Below are positions 36,701 through 45,845 of a DNA stretch of 62,510 nucleotides, one piece after another. The translations under genes were made by a program, and so were the position numbers. A model generated the notes under the pieces. That model was given only the letters and a program-made list of their open reading frames with translations, ran no database searches and had not been told where the DNA came from. Position 1 is the stretch's first letter; every line of letters begins with the position of its first letter. Source of the stretch: a bacterium. Lineage in GTDB: Bacteria > Cyanobacteriota > Vampirovibrionia > Obscuribacterales > Obscuribacteraceae. The stretch is from positions 1 through 62,510 of the forward strand of contig WGMS01000033.1 in assembly GCA_016124935.1 (NCBI GenBank), read 5' to 3'.

Positions 36701-37931
36701 CCTCCGGTTCCCCTTCTTCGCTCAGCAGGGGAACTTTGTCGACTTTGATCCAGCTCTTATCGCCGCCGGCAGAAGCATATTGCTCCACTATTCCATAGAT
36801 AGGCTGCTTCGAACTCAAGACCCTCCAGTCTCCCTTCCTATAGCGAGAACCGTCTTCTCTGTGCACATCCCTGGTATTGCGTCCGATCATCTGAAAACCG
36901 GAGAAGCCCATTTTCTCAGCTGCTTCTTTATTGGCCAAAAGCAGCCGGCCATCGGCATCCTTCAACCAGATCATCAAGGGCGTGGCATCGACCAGCCGCC
37001 TGAGGCAGCTGCTCGAGAGGGTAGATACGGGCACCATCGGCAGTATATCCAACAAAGACTCGAAAACCCGCAGGAACTCCGCCATCTGTACTTCGGTCCA
37101 GACCGAAAGTCCTTCGGCGTCTCTTCCCAGAAACTCCATAACAAGAACCAGTTCGCCTTCCCCTCTCTTTCGAAGAGGCAATTCCAGAGCAGCATCCACC
37201 CGCGCTTTCTTGAACTGGTGATGGCGCTTAAGACGTTTTCGATTGAGTAAATTATCCTCAAGAAGCGGTGTCATCTCTCTCCAGGCTCTACCCGGTAAGT
37301 CCTGTCCCTTTCTGAAATAAACATCCTGAAAGTCGCATTTCGCCTGGCCGATTCTCGGCACCACAATCCGGCAAGAGATCTCGGTCTTGAGAAGCTTGTC
37401 GCGAGGATCTAATAACCAGACATCGGCTTCGACACAATCCAAAGCCAGGGACAACTTCTCCTGGACAACCCCGATCAACTTCCAGGCATCAATTTCGGTG
37501 CCGACAAAATCTAGGAGCGCGTCGATGATAAGCTCTACCAGGGGATTGCCCTTTCTTTTCCCCGAGAGATAATCAAGCGAAAGACTGATACCAGAAAATA
37601 CATGACCGCATTTCCCCTTCTGAATCAGGCTGAGAATACTGGAGGTCGAGTGAAGGCGATGTTTGAACACCCTCAATTCATCCGGGACAAGTTTTTGCAA
37701 CTCCTCGGCCAGAGCGCGGTCGGAAAGTAGAACGTTCTGAAAGAAATCGGTCGACTCCTTTTTCAGCTCTCTCACTCCGGCCCCGAATACAGCCTTGATC
37801 GAGCCCTTAAAATCCTTTAGCTCTTTCAGCTCTCCTTCAATCAGATCATAGCGCCAGCAAACGCCACCGACCAGTTCGGCCGGCTTGAGAAATTCTTCGA
37901 ACTCGAATTGATTTGAGGGGGACTCGGTCAC
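33786..37931 (-). CDS. hybrid sensor histidine kinase (GAF, PAS x3, HisKA, HATPase, REC, Hpt)
   Basis: 1381 residues and no membrane helix, so a cytoplasmic sensor. Order: N-terminal helical part; GAF-like domain (about 165-300); PAS domains about 310-425, 450-570 and 580-695; coiled coil; HisKA with His745 in ISHEVRTPISAVIG; HATPase (GIGISDAALPNLFSPFVQAD, GLGLSI); a degenerate receiver (about 985-1105) lacking a clear acceptor Asp; a true receiver (about 1115-1235) with Asp1167 in LILMDCQMPELDG; and an Hpt domain with His1321 in RDAHQFKGL. This gives a complete internal phosphorelay (His-Asp-His); the final receiver is elsewhere. It heads a minus-strand run with the acylase, serA and DUF3160 genes. 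Confidence 0.93.
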   Translation of the reverse strand: MTESPSNQFEFEEFLKPAELVGGVCWRYDLIEGELKELKDFKGSIKAVFGAGVRELKKESTDFFQNVLLSDRALAEELQKLVPDELRVFKHRLHSTSSILSLIQKGKCGHVFSGISLSLDYLSGKRKGNPLVELIIDALLDFVGTEIDAWKLIGVVQEKLSLALDCVEADVWLLDPRDKLLKTEISCRIVVPRIGQAKCDFQDVYFRKGQDLPGRAWREMTPLLEDNLLNRKRLKRHHQFKKARVDAALELPLRKRGEGELVLVMEFLGRDAEGLSVWTEVQMAEFLRVFESLLDILPMVPVSTLSSSCLRRLVDATPLMIWLKDADGRLLLANKEAAEKMGFSGFQMIGRNTRDVHREDGSRYRKGDWRVLSSKQPIYGIVEQYASAGGDKSWIKVDKVPLLSEEGEPEAIAVFCYDLTSVEKSELSRKERQGELELRFQDQVGDLTETEIFFDLTREHLCIADKFGFFKRLNSAWSDSLGYSQEELMSQPYIAYIHPDDRDKTIGVAEELTKTGRIKDFENRYIAKDGSIRWFRWSATAFDDVIYGVAYDITDKKLFAQELEDLNYRYSQIASQVPGVIYQFLYKPDGTMSFPYISDGCKRLFGHEYHEIQENGNLVFEALHPDDLPQVLELIEESVSNFTEFRCESRTILPGGKITHLRASSSPTRLSDGSLLYYGLMMDITDLKEAQSENEQLAIDLENRLNSLERANKELEKLTGKLEIAYDQALEASKLKSEFVANISHEVRTPISAVIGLSELLLDTELDPDQSEHADSILKSAQTLLAIINDILDFSKIEAGRLQIERIDFDLVSLVEGSAALFAHEASIKGLHFSVLVDPRIVSTVSGDPVRCRQILLNLLSNAIKFTERGKVFMRVYPRMERGNNPRLVFEVKDEGIGISDAALPNLFSPFVQADGSTTRQFGGTGLGLSISKRLAELMGGSIELDTTVGRGATFRFVCPFVCNFTEAGEGRRGRTVILYQCVETESEVLSAYLEHEGYEVVKATGYGDLIYKLDGMSSAILPPSVVVSLTDDRVTNIGVIEKLRHGKRYGAVDVFCIYDYRSRSVATRALEVGANGCMMLPIKKRELLGLLSGESKVRELPIFKSKNVKDASLDYPRVLVVEDNSLMRKLARRQLENLNVQVELCKNGKEALEAVKNKSYDLILMDCQMPELDGYEATLEVRKWESRIGGHVPIVAMTAFAMEGDRENCMAAGMDDYLKKPVSIDDLQRVLARWLPRAESSASERVSLEKSLVSAAEEGSTRGEHQEDLALVDFDLLRQHYGSDVKEILASFNEEVVRFIPLLENSIASQNWDQLARDAHQFKGLVSVLSITKLEDSMSEFVSQAREGRGAEARDTFEELKSCVDSLVNYINDALKVQKL

Positions 37932-37946
37932 AGTATGTAATACCGT

Positions 37947-38225
37947 CTATGGACTCCGACCATGAGAATCAAGTACCACCAGTTTACCTTTCTTGCCCTG
38001 TTTAAGCCACCGGTCGAGGGTCGGCGTTTCGGCACCGGGTGGAATCAATACTATGGAGGGCCTGTCTTCGCGGAATGGACTTATTTTGTTAAATTCTCGG
38101 ATTTCAAGGACGCCTACGACACGATCTGCAGTTTCGAAATCCCTTCTTCTTTCTTGACCTGGATCTGGGTAGGAAACATCTCTTGTACATCTAGAAAGTG
38201 TGTTATGACAAGGATTCGCGAGAAA
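37947..38225 (-). other. protein-like open frame without a normal start, between SbcC and the kinase
   Basis: On the minus strand a 92-codon frame runs from just after a TGA at 38226-38228 to TAG at 37947-37949, overlapping the 3' end of the SbcC gene. The part beyond SbcC reads like real protein (SIVLIPPGAETPTLDRWLKQ, GKKGKLVVLDSHGRSP). The only ATG/GTG/TTG in it is TTG 38048, giving 33 residues without a ribosome-binding site. It may be a small gene with an unusual start, a -1 frameshift extension of SbcC, or a decayed gene. Confidence 0.25.
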
Positions 38226-41200
38226 TCAGACTGAATCGCTTTGATAGAACGAACCAGGCGCTCTCGACTGCGATTATCCTGTGAACCGAAGCCCTCATCG
38301 ATGATGAGAGTCTCCAGCCTGGCTCCGGCGCGCCGGGCCAGCAACCTCGACAGAGCGATCCGGATAGAGAAGTTCACCTTGAAAGACTCGCCGCCGCTGT
38401 AAAGTTCATAATTTCTCGTGCCGACCTCATCGCCGATCAGGATATTCAGTGTCTCGGTCATGCTTCCTGACTTGTTCTGGTGTTGGGTGATGAGAGCGAT
38501 ATGCATCTTGTTGTCGGTCAATCGGGAAAGAATGCGATTGGCTTCCGATTCTATCTCGGGTATCGAGTTCTCGATGATGATCGCCTGGATTCCTTTCTTC
38601 CCAAAAGCCTCAGCCAGAAGCAAATAGTCTTCGCGCTCGGTCTTCAACTGCAATAACTCTTTTTGCTTTTCTTCAAGCGACTGTATGCTGCGTTTCAGAT
38701 CACCAATCTGGCTCTCGAGAACGGCCACAGCGCTGGAGTTTCTATCCCGACGGGCAAGAAGGGTGGCGAGGTTCTCTTCTTTGACTTTGACCTCGGCGGC
38801 CAGTTCGGGGAGCCGCACCGAATCCTCGGTTAGAACCGCCGATTCAGCCTTGAGCTGCTCAATTCTCTCCTCTTTAGCGCGACGTTTCCGCTTGAGAGCA
38901 TCAAGTTCGATCTCGAGCTCGGGCTTCTCCTCCTTGGCTTTGGCCAGCTCATTCAAACGCTCGGCAAAGGGCAGCAATTCTGCCAGCTCTTTTTTCAATT
39001 CGAGATGGCGACTGCGATCATAGTCCAAAGACAAAAGCTTCTGGTTCAATCTCTCCAGAGCCTGGCGGACCTCGACACCATAGGACTCGGAGTCGAGCTG
39101 ATCTCTGTACTCTGCTTCCTTCTCGATGAGAGCCGGCAAAGACTCTCTAAGGCGTTCTAATTCGCTGATGTCGCGATCGAGACTCTGCTTTCTGGTCTCC
39201 ACATGCCTTTTCATGCGAATCTGCGATTGCAGGCTGGAATGAAGCACCGGATCGAATTCCAGCTTATGAATCTCCGTTTTCAACCCGACAAGACTTTCCC
39301 TCTCGACTTGAGAGAAATCGCCCACTTCAAGCCGCCGCTCCATCTCTTTGAGCTCTTTCTCCAGACCATCGAAAGAGGTTCTGGCGCGCACTATCGAATT
39401 GGACTTCTCATTGAACTGACCGATTCGTTTATCCAGATCTTTGCGACCTTCCAGATGCTTTCGCAGCCTCTTGTACTGATTGCGCAGCTCAGCCCGCTTC
39501 GCTTCTACCATTTTTATCTCTTCGGCCACCTCGAGCATCTCTTGCTCGAAACCCTGGTTCTGTATTTGATATCGTCCAATCACCTTGGAGCGATCGACAA
39601 TGGGAGCGGAACAGAGCGGACAGATGCTGGAGTGATCATGGTCGTGCAACTCCCGAACCTTCTCTTCATTCTCCAGCTTTCGACGCTTCAAATCGACAAT
39701 CTTCTGCTCCAATACTTCTATTTCGGACTTGGCCTCCAGTCCCCGGGTTTCGACCAGCTCCAGCTCGGTCTCGAGCCGATCCATCTCCTGACTTTCCTCT
39801 TCCAGTTCGTTCTTTCTGTTTGATAGAGTGCTCTCGGCAGCCAGTATATCGGCAAGCTCTTTCAAGTGATTGCTGCGCTGGGCGACTTCGGCCTCTAATT
39901 TAATACGCGCTTCTGTAATAGCAGCCTGCAGTTCGGTGGCACGTTTGTTGAGCTGGCTGAAACTCTCTTGTTTGCTGGAAGCCTGGGATTCTCGCTCCAG
40001 CAGCTCAAGGTATTCTCGATACATGGTCTCGACTTTGTCTCTATCGGCGGTATCACTACCGAGCTTCTCTATCTTGGCTCTGGTCTCTTGCAAGCGGGTG
40101 CTTATATGATCGGCTTCAACCTCGAGCCTGCTGCGCATGGTGGCCAACCGTGCTTTCAGTTCGTGCTTCTCTTCGGTGAGCTCCTGCACGGCTAGGGACT
40201 TTCGGTCGAGGGCTTCGGTCAGAGCGCGTATTTCGGTAAATTTTTGCGACTGCGCCTCTATTTGAGAAGAGTTTTCTATTAGCTTGCTCAAATCCTCCAA
40301 CCGGCTCCTTAAGCGCGACTCCCTGGCGGAAAGCTCCTTTAGATCAAGCTCGAGCTCCTCTACCTTTTCCTGATTGACCGCCTTCTTTTCCGAAGCAAGC
40401 AGCAGAGCCTGATAGCTCTCCTGTCTCTCTTTGAAGGCCGCCTCGAGCTTCTCTTTCTCCAGATCTATCATCGCAAGCTCTTTGCTCGACTCCAGTAAGC
40501 TCTCGTTGAGCGCAGCCAGGGACTCTTCCTGCTGCGGCAACTCTTTGACTATCTCCTCGAGCAACTCGATCTTTCCCCGGGACTCCCGGGCGCTTGCCCG
40601 ACACGATTCTTTGAGACGCTCGAAATAGCTGAGCCCAAGGATTTCAGAAAGCACCTGCTTTCTCTCGTTCGGAGCCCTGGTGGTAAACTCATCGGCTCTG
40701 CCCTGACGCAGATAAGCGCTGTTGATGAATGTGTCGTATTCCATTCTAAGCAGATCATTGATCACCTGCTGGGTAGCCCACATCGAAGCGGCGGTCAGGC
40801 TCTTCCATCGCCCTTCCCCGGCTTTCAAAGCGGGCCTTGAAGCAACCACCTGATTGACCGACAGCCCCTCAGCCAGAGGTGCCGGCGATATTCCGAATGA
40901 CCCCGCCTCGGCCTCATCATCGACCAGAACCTGAAACTCCAGGGTCCCTTTTGTGGAAGCTTTTCCACCTTTCTTGCTGAGCCGCTTCTGCCTCGAACGG
41001 CGTATTCGGTAGGTCCTGCCTTCATAGGTGAAGATCATATCCACCCACATCTCAGCTTCGCCGATTCGAATCAATTCATCAGAGCCGGCCCGGGCTCTTT
41101 CCCAGAGGGACCAGGTAATGGCATCGAGAAGGGCAGACTTTCCCGCGCCGTTCTGCCCGGAGAGACAGGCCACCCGCACCGCCGTCAGGTCGAGGCTGGT

Positions 41201-41248
41201 GTCGGCATAGCTCATGAAGTTGTGAAGAGATAAGGAGTTGATTATCAA
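38114..41248 (-). CDS. SbcC/Rad50-type ATPase
   Basis: 1044 residues. Walker A GQNGAGKS at 31-38, long coiled coils either side of a zinc hook with Cys543 and Cys546 (CPLCSAPI), ABC signature region YSGGESFKVNF and Walker B LIIDEGFGSQD near the C-terminus. These proteins, with the nuclease SbcD/Mre11, process DNA ends and hairpins. Length and layout are normal. The partner sbcD, usually adjacent, is not found on either side, so it lies elsewhere or the protein works with another nuclease. Start ATG 41248. Divergent from the gene at 41390. Confidence 0.92.
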   Translation of the reverse strand: MIINSLSLHNFMSYADTSLDLTAVRVACLSGQNGAGKSALLDAITWSLWERARAGSDELIRIGEAEMWVDMIFTYEGRTYRIRRSRQKRLSKKGGKASTKGTLEFQVLVDDEAEAGSFGISPAPLAEGLSVNQVVASRPALKAGEGRWKSLTAASMWATQQVINDLLRMEYDTFINSAYLRQGRADEFTTRAPNERKQVLSEILGLSYFERLKESCRASARESRGKIELLEEIVKELPQQEESLAALNESLLESSKELAMIDLEKEKLEAAFKERQESYQALLLASEKKAVNQEKVEELELDLKELSARESRLRSRLEDLSKLIENSSQIEAQSQKFTEIRALTEALDRKSLAVQELTEEKHELKARLATMRSRLEVEADHISTRLQETRAKIEKLGSDTADRDKVETMYREYLELLERESQASSKQESFSQLNKRATELQAAITEARIKLEAEVAQRSNHLKELADILAAESTLSNRKNELEEESQEMDRLETELELVETRGLEAKSEIEVLEQKIVDLKRRKLENEEKVRELHDHDHSSICPLCSAPIVDRSKVIGRYQIQNQGFEQEMLEVAEEIKMVEAKRAELRNQYKRLRKHLEGRKDLDKRIGQFNEKSNSIVRARTSFDGLEKELKEMERRLEVGDFSQVERESLVGLKTEIHKLEFDPVLHSSLQSQIRMKRHVETRKQSLDRDISELERLRESLPALIEKEAEYRDQLDSESYGVEVRQALERLNQKLLSLDYDRSRHLELKKELAELLPFAERLNELAKAKEEKPELEIELDALKRKRRAKEERIEQLKAESAVLTEDSVRLPELAAEVKVKEENLATLLARRDRNSSAVAVLESQIGDLKRSIQSLEEKQKELLQLKTEREDYLLLAEAFGKKGIQAIIIENSIPEIESEANRILSRLTDNKMHIALITQHQNKSGSMTETLNILIGDEVGTRNYELYSGGESFKVNFSIRIALSRLLARRAGARLETLIIDEGFGSQDNRSRERLVRSIKAIQSDFSRILVITHFLDVQEMFPTQIQVKKEEGISKLQIVS

Positions 41249-41389
41249 TTTAAACGGTTCTTACGCTTAAAACATCCCCGGGCTCAGAGTTCAAAGTATC
41301 ACAGTTAAATGGACTTGAACGCAGATCCTGGACAAGAATTCGAAAAATTTGCTAAGCCTTTCTATAATCGAATTGAAAAGCCTCTCTAA

Positions 41390-44300
41390 ATTCAAATCGA
41401 ACCGAAGAGTAAACCCATCAAGAAATCACTTATCACGCTCGCATTTTTCATCTCCGGTTTCTGCACCCTGCTTTACGAAATCGTATGGCAGAGACTGTTC
41501 ATCCGGCTGGTCGGCACAAGCACCTTTGCCACCACCCTGACTCTTGCCCTGTTCATGGTCGGTCTTTCTGCCGGCGCGCTCATCTATTACCTGGTCAAGG
41601 CCAGATCCACGGTCAGTAGAAATAGCTTAAACGGCTTGAGGTTGCTGGCCCTGTTAGAAACCCTGGTGGCCCTGGCCGGTTTCGCCTCGCTCTGGCTGAC
41701 ATCCTCCAGCAATCTGGAGAGCATCCTCAGCCTGGCGCGATCTCTCACGGCGACTGAAATCGGCGATTTCCATAAAATCACAACCTGGACCTACGGCTTC
41801 GTCTTCCTTGCCCTGGCATTACCGACAACTTGCATGGGGGCAACCCTGCCTGCCCTGGCGGATTATGCCGGATCCAGAGAAAGCGAACCAGCTCGGTTCA
41901 TTATCAGGCTCTATTCTATAAATGCGCTGGGAGCTCTTGCCGGAACCGTCTGTGGAGGCATATTCCTGCTTTATCATTTCGGCATCGCCGGGTCCATCAC
42001 CATAGCCGCTTCACTAAATCTATCAGCCGGCGCCCTGGTCTATCTGGCCGACAAACTCGATACAAAAACAACTTCGGAAGAAGAAGCGGATATCTCGTCA
42101 GGGCCAGAGACAAAATTATCTTCGGGTCTCCTTTTTGCGGTCTTCCTCTCCGGATTCGTTTTCTTTGCCCTCGAGTCGATCTGGACCAGGTTCCTGCTCA
42201 TCTTCTTCGGTTCATCTACGTACGCACTCACCGTGGTGCTCGCGGCATGCCTGATAGCGATTATTCTAGGGGCTCATCTTGCCAATTCAATTGCCTGGAA
42301 AGTCAACAGACTGGATTATCTAGCCACTCTAGTCGCCCTCGGCGCCCTTAGCACTGCCTGCCTGCTTCATCTCTATCAGATAATGCCGGAGATCTACCTC
42401 AATCTAAAACTCGGACTCGAAAACAACTTTCTAGATCTGAGGGCTACCGGTTTTTTGCTCATGCTCCTCTCCGGTCTCTGGTTGATTCTTATACCGGCTA
42501 CTTTCATATCGCTTATCTTCCCCCTGTGCGTAGGAGCCTGCCGGGATGAAGAAGCCCTTGCAGCAAGGGTTGCATCGCTCTACGCTTTGAATATGCTCGG
42601 CTCCGTTCTGGGAGCTCTATCTATTCATTCTCTTTTCGAAGCCGATCTCACACATTTATTCAAAAGCACCATCGAAGCCGGCACCATTTCTGTCGCAATG
42701 CTCCTGATTCTCTCGGCAGTCGCCCTTACGATTCAATCAAGATCCAGTGTACTGCTCACTGCCCTTTTGACAGGAGGCGCAACCATCGTACTTTTCCTGC
42801 GCCCATCCTGGAACGAAAGCGTGATCAGCCTCGGCTACGCCCTTTTCACCGTAGAGCAAATCAGGGACTCCAGGCTCGGGGTAAAGGCATTTATTGACCG
42901 GGCCGCCAGAGCCAGTCATCTGCTTTTTTACCGAGAAGGCGGCAACGCGGTCATCGCCGTCAAAAAGAACCTGCGGGCGAACATCACCTATCTGACCAAT
43001 AACGGTAAATCTGAAGCGGCCATACCCATAAAAAGAGACCAGCCGGCTCCGGCAAGCGATCTTTCCACCCATACCCTGATGGGCCTGAGCGCCTCGATTT
43101 TTTGTCCCGAAGACAACCAGGAGAATCTGATCATCGGCTACGGCAGCGGCACCACTTGTGGCACAATGCTGAGCCTTGACCGAGTCAAATCTTTAAAAGT
43201 CCTGGAGATAGAAAAAGCCGTCTTCTCTGTGGACCAGTACTTTCAACCCGCCAATCTGAGCCCGCTCAGGAGTGACTGGCTGCGCTCAAAAAAAATTGTG
43301 CCGATAACCGCTGATGCCAGAAATTATATTACTCTAGATTCTTTCGGCGGCAAAACAGGCTATGACACGATAGTCTCCCAGCCGGCTGAACCCTGGGTTT
43401 CGGGCGCGTCTAATCTTTATACTGAAGAGTTCTTCAAACTAGTGCGCAGTCGACTGAAACCGAAAGGGGTCTGCTGTCAGTGGCTTCAGCTCTACTTAAT
43501 CAACCGGGACAATTTCGCGGTGCTGCTGAGGACTTTCAAAACGGCCTTCCCCTCGACCTATGTAATGCATGGACGAAACGCCGGCGAGGTCATCTTGATA
43601 GGCACTGCCGACGAAGCGAAATTGGACCTCGAAAGAATAAAAGGCGCCCTCGAATCGAAACCGACAGCGGCTCTGCTTTCTCAAACAGGCATATACGACC
43701 CCGCTCAGTACATGGCAAGGCTGATCTTATTTCCCGGGGAGACTGAAGCTAAACAATCATCTCCCGAACAAACAAATAGCGACGACAATCTTTATAGCGA
43801 ATTCCGCCTTGGACTCAATCCGGGATCAAAATGGGAAGAAGACTCCATAGAAAAGATCCTGACCAAACTATACAGCACCCCCAGCGATACCATATTGGAC
43901 CACTGTATCGAAAAAGACGAACCGGACAAATCATTTCTTTGTCGACTGGCACTTGCTGTAGCGGAGTCGAGCCGCATCGATATAAATCCGGCGACGGATA
44001 CCGATCTGATTGCCAACCTGGCAGGAGATCGTCCCAAACAAAATCAAAACCCAATCAGGAAAAGAACCGGTCAGATTACAAGCTTGCTCTCCCGTCTCGC
44101 CGCCATGGACAGAAGTCTGGCTGCAGTAACCGAAGCTCGAATCAATCGCATTGTCGGAGGCCGAAAGACAGTATTCCTGCCGCCCCCAACTACTAAAGCA
44201 AGCGCTCTTGAAAAAGCGCTCTATGCAAGACATCTATACGATAAAGGCAAGAAAGATCTTGCAGTAGGGGCAGCCCTGGACGCTTGCGCCACCGGGGGCG

Positions 44301-44827
44301 ATGACTGGTTCTCTTTTCTGACGGCAGGCAAAGTCCTTCTTTTTTGCCGAAAGTATGAAGAGGCAAGCGCCAGTTTTAAAAAGGCTAAATCACTGAGAGA
44401 CAATCATCCCGAAATTTTGAGCGCCCTTGGTCTTTCAGAGATTCTCTCCGGCAAGGAAAGCGTGGAAAACGACAGAATACTAGAAAGATCCTTGAAGCTC
44501 GACCCGGCGCAGTACCTGGCAAGATACGCCCTGGCGAGAAATCTTTTGGCGAGAGGCGACCTGGAAAGGAGCCTGGCTCAAATCTACTACGCCAGCAAAG
44601 TAAGCGGCTTCGACCCGGGACCGCAGCTTTTCGTGACAGCCTGTTTCGTGAAAATTCGTCATTGGAAAAATGCCTCTATAAATCTCGAACGTCTTAAACA
44701 GAAAGTAAAGGAAGATCCCGTTATTGAAGCCCTGGAAAAGCTTATCAAGGAGAAGAAACTTTCAAAAAGAAACGAAAATCTGATCGAAGCGATTCTTGAA
44801 GCACCACTACCGGGCTTCGGCTCATGA
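41390..44827 (+). CDS. membrane protein with fused spermidine-synthase-like domain and TPR tail
   Basis: The family's first membrane segment (ITLAFFISGFCTLLYEIVWQ) is encoded from about 41430, upstream of the first ATG in frame (41555). The frame is open from 41390 but contains no ATG, GTG or TTG before 41555; an ATT at 41390 follows an in-frame TAA. From 41390 the protein would have 1145 residues: about 8-10 membrane helices (first 440), a methyltransferase-like spermidine synthase fold (IIGYGSGTTCGTML, QPAEPWVSGASNLY, GVCCQWLQLY) and C-terminal TPR units (ALYARHLYDKGKKDLAVGAA). Such fusions are common in environmental bacteria and their reaction is not established. An Asp/Glu-poor active loop makes true aminopropyl transfer uncertain. 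No SAM decarboxylase is nearby. Confidence 0.82.
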   Translation: MQIEPKSKPIKKSLITLAFFISGFCTLLYEIVWQRLFIRLVGTSTFATTLTLALFMVGLSAGALIYYLVKARSTVSRNSLNGLRLLALLETLVALAGFASLWLTSSSNLESILSLARSLTATEIGDFHKITTWTYGFVFLALALPTTCMGATLPALADYAGSRESEPARFIIRLYSINALGALAGTVCGGIFLLYHFGIAGSITIAASLNLSAGALVYLADKLDTKTTSEEEADISSGPETKLSSGLLFAVFLSGFVFFALESIWTRFLLIFFGSSTYALTVVLAACLIAIILGAHLANSIAWKVNRLDYLATLVALGALSTACLLHLYQIMPEIYLNLKLGLENNFLDLRATGFLLMLLSGLWLILIPATFISLIFPLCVGACRDEEALAARVASLYALNMLGSVLGALSIHSLFEADLTHLFKSTIEAGTISVAMLLILSAVALTIQSRSSVLLTALLTGGATIVLFLRPSWNESVISLGYALFTVEQIRDSRLGVKAFIDRAARASHLLFYREGGNAVIAVKKNLRANITYLTNNGKSEAAIPIKRDQPAPASDLSTHTLMGLSASIFCPEDNQENLIIGYGSGTTCGTMLSLDRVKSLKVLEIEKAVFSVDQYFQPANLSPLRSDWLRSKKIVPITADARNYITLDSFGGKTGYDTIVSQPAEPWVSGASNLYTEEFFKLVRSRLKPKGVCCQWLQLYLINRDNFAVLLRTFKTAFPSTYVMHGRNAGEVILIGTADEAKLDLERIKGALESKPTAALLSQTGIYDPAQYMARLILFPGETEAKQSSPEQTNSDDNLYSEFRLGLNPGSKWEEDSIEKILTKLYSTPSDTILDHCIEKDEPDKSFLCRLALAVAESSRIDINPATDTDLIANLAGDRPKQNQNPIRKRTGQITSLLSRLAAMDRSLAAVTEARINRIVGGRKTVFLPPPTTKASALEKALYARHLYDKGKKDLAVGAALDACATGGDDWFSFLTAGKVLLFCRKYEEASASFKKAKSLRDNHPEILSALGLSEILSGKESVENDRILERSLKLDPAQYLARYALARNLLARGDLERSLAQIYYASKVSGFDPGPQLFVTACFVKIRHWKNASINLERLKQKVKEDPVIEALEKLIKEKKLSKRNENLIEAILEAPLPGFGS

Positions 44828-44873
44828 ATTGATGATATATTAATCAGGTCATAAGATAGGAGCCGCCCTCGGT

Positions 44874-45833
44874 ATGAAGCAGCAACTTCTCCTGATAGAA
44901 GACAGCCCGACCCAGCTGATCACCATTAAGAAAAGGCTGGAAAACTCCGGATACGAAGTGCTCTCCGCCGGCACGGTGGCAGAGGCCCTGGTGCTTGCCT
45001 ACGACGAACACCCCGACTTGATTATCTCGGACATCGTCATGTCCCAGATAAACGGCTATCAACTTTGCAGACTGGTCAAATCCGACCCGGAGCTCTCCTC
45101 TATACCGGTGATTCTGCTGACAAAGCTGGATGGCTCCGTTGACCGATTCTGGGGGATGAAATCCGGTGCTGATCGATTTATTCCAAAAGAGCCGGGATTT
45201 CCCAGCCTGCTCACCGCCTGCCAGGAAATCCTCGAAGATACATCCCGGGATGAGAATATGCAGATGAGCCCTCATTCGGTCAGACATTCCAAGAAAAAGC
45301 CCTCCGCCGAAGAGATCAACAGTCGTCTCAATCAGCTTCTGGAGAGGCTTCTTTTCGAAGCCACCATCACCGATGAGGTGCGCAAACTGATTGATCAATC
45401 TCTGGATATAGACTCTATCGTAGAGCGACTCTTCGATCTTATGTCTTCGGTGCTCAACTATGACGCCTGCGCCATCGCCGTGAACGAAATCAGAGAGACC
45501 AATGTCTTCCTAGATTGCGGCGGCAATATCACCGAAGAGTCCATGGCCGGTTATCTAGATAGACTCTGCCATCAGGCCGGTCTGCCACCAAACAATCTCG
45601 ATTTGGAGAGGACCGAATTTGCTCCCAAAAATGCCATGAGTCATCCGATAGACCTCCAGGGCAGCCGTCTGGGACTTCTTGTTCTGGTGCCCCACGCAAA
45701 AGAGACCTTCCAACCGGGAGATATGAAAGTAACCCGAATAATTTGCGATCAACTCTCTATTGTTCTGCGTCTCTATTTCAACTATAAGTATCAGACCGAC
45801 TCTGAGCCCAAGCAGAAGCCGCCCGCTCTATGA
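44874..45833 (+). CDS. receiver-domain protein with C-terminal GAF-like domain
   Basis: 319 residues. Receiver domain about 3-122: Glu9-Asp10, phosphoacceptor Asp53 in LIISDIVMSQING, Thr/Lys at LLTKLDGS (83-84), GADRFIPKEP. A linker with charged residues (about 125-150) leads to a GAF-like domain (about 170-310; DSIVERLFDLMSSVLNYDAC, SHPIDLQGSRLGLLVLVP). There is no DNA-binding or enzyme output domain, so output is probably through protein contact or a lost partner. AGGAG precedes ATG 44874. It starts 46 bp behind the spermidine-synthase-like gene, likely co-transcribed. Confidence 0.82.
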   Translation: MKQQLLLIEDSPTQLITIKKRLENSGYEVLSAGTVAEALVLAYDEHPDLIISDIVMSQINGYQLCRLVKSDPELSSIPVILLTKLDGSVDRFWGMKSGADRFIPKEPGFPSLLTACQEILEDTSRDENMQMSPHSVRHSKKKPSAEEINSRLNQLLERLLFEATITDEVRKLIDQSLDIDSIVERLFDLMSSVLNYDACAIAVNEIRETNVFLDCGGNITEESMAGYLDRLCHQAGLPPNNLDLERTEFAPKNAMSHPIDLQGSRLGLLVLVPHAKETFQPGDMKVTRIICDQLSIVLRLYFNYKYQTDSEPKQKPPAL

Positions 45834-45845
45834 GAGCCTGCGCAA

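Noticed and set aside
36552..37250. Plus-strand ORF of 232 codons opposite the hybrid kinase gene
   Set aside because: Antisense to GAF and PAS domains; no motif or ribosome-binding site.
37962..38234. Plus-strand ORF of 90 codons between SbcC and the kinase
   Set aside because: Mostly antisense to the SbcC end, aromatic-rich and not protein-like; the minus-strand frame of the same DNA is more convincing.
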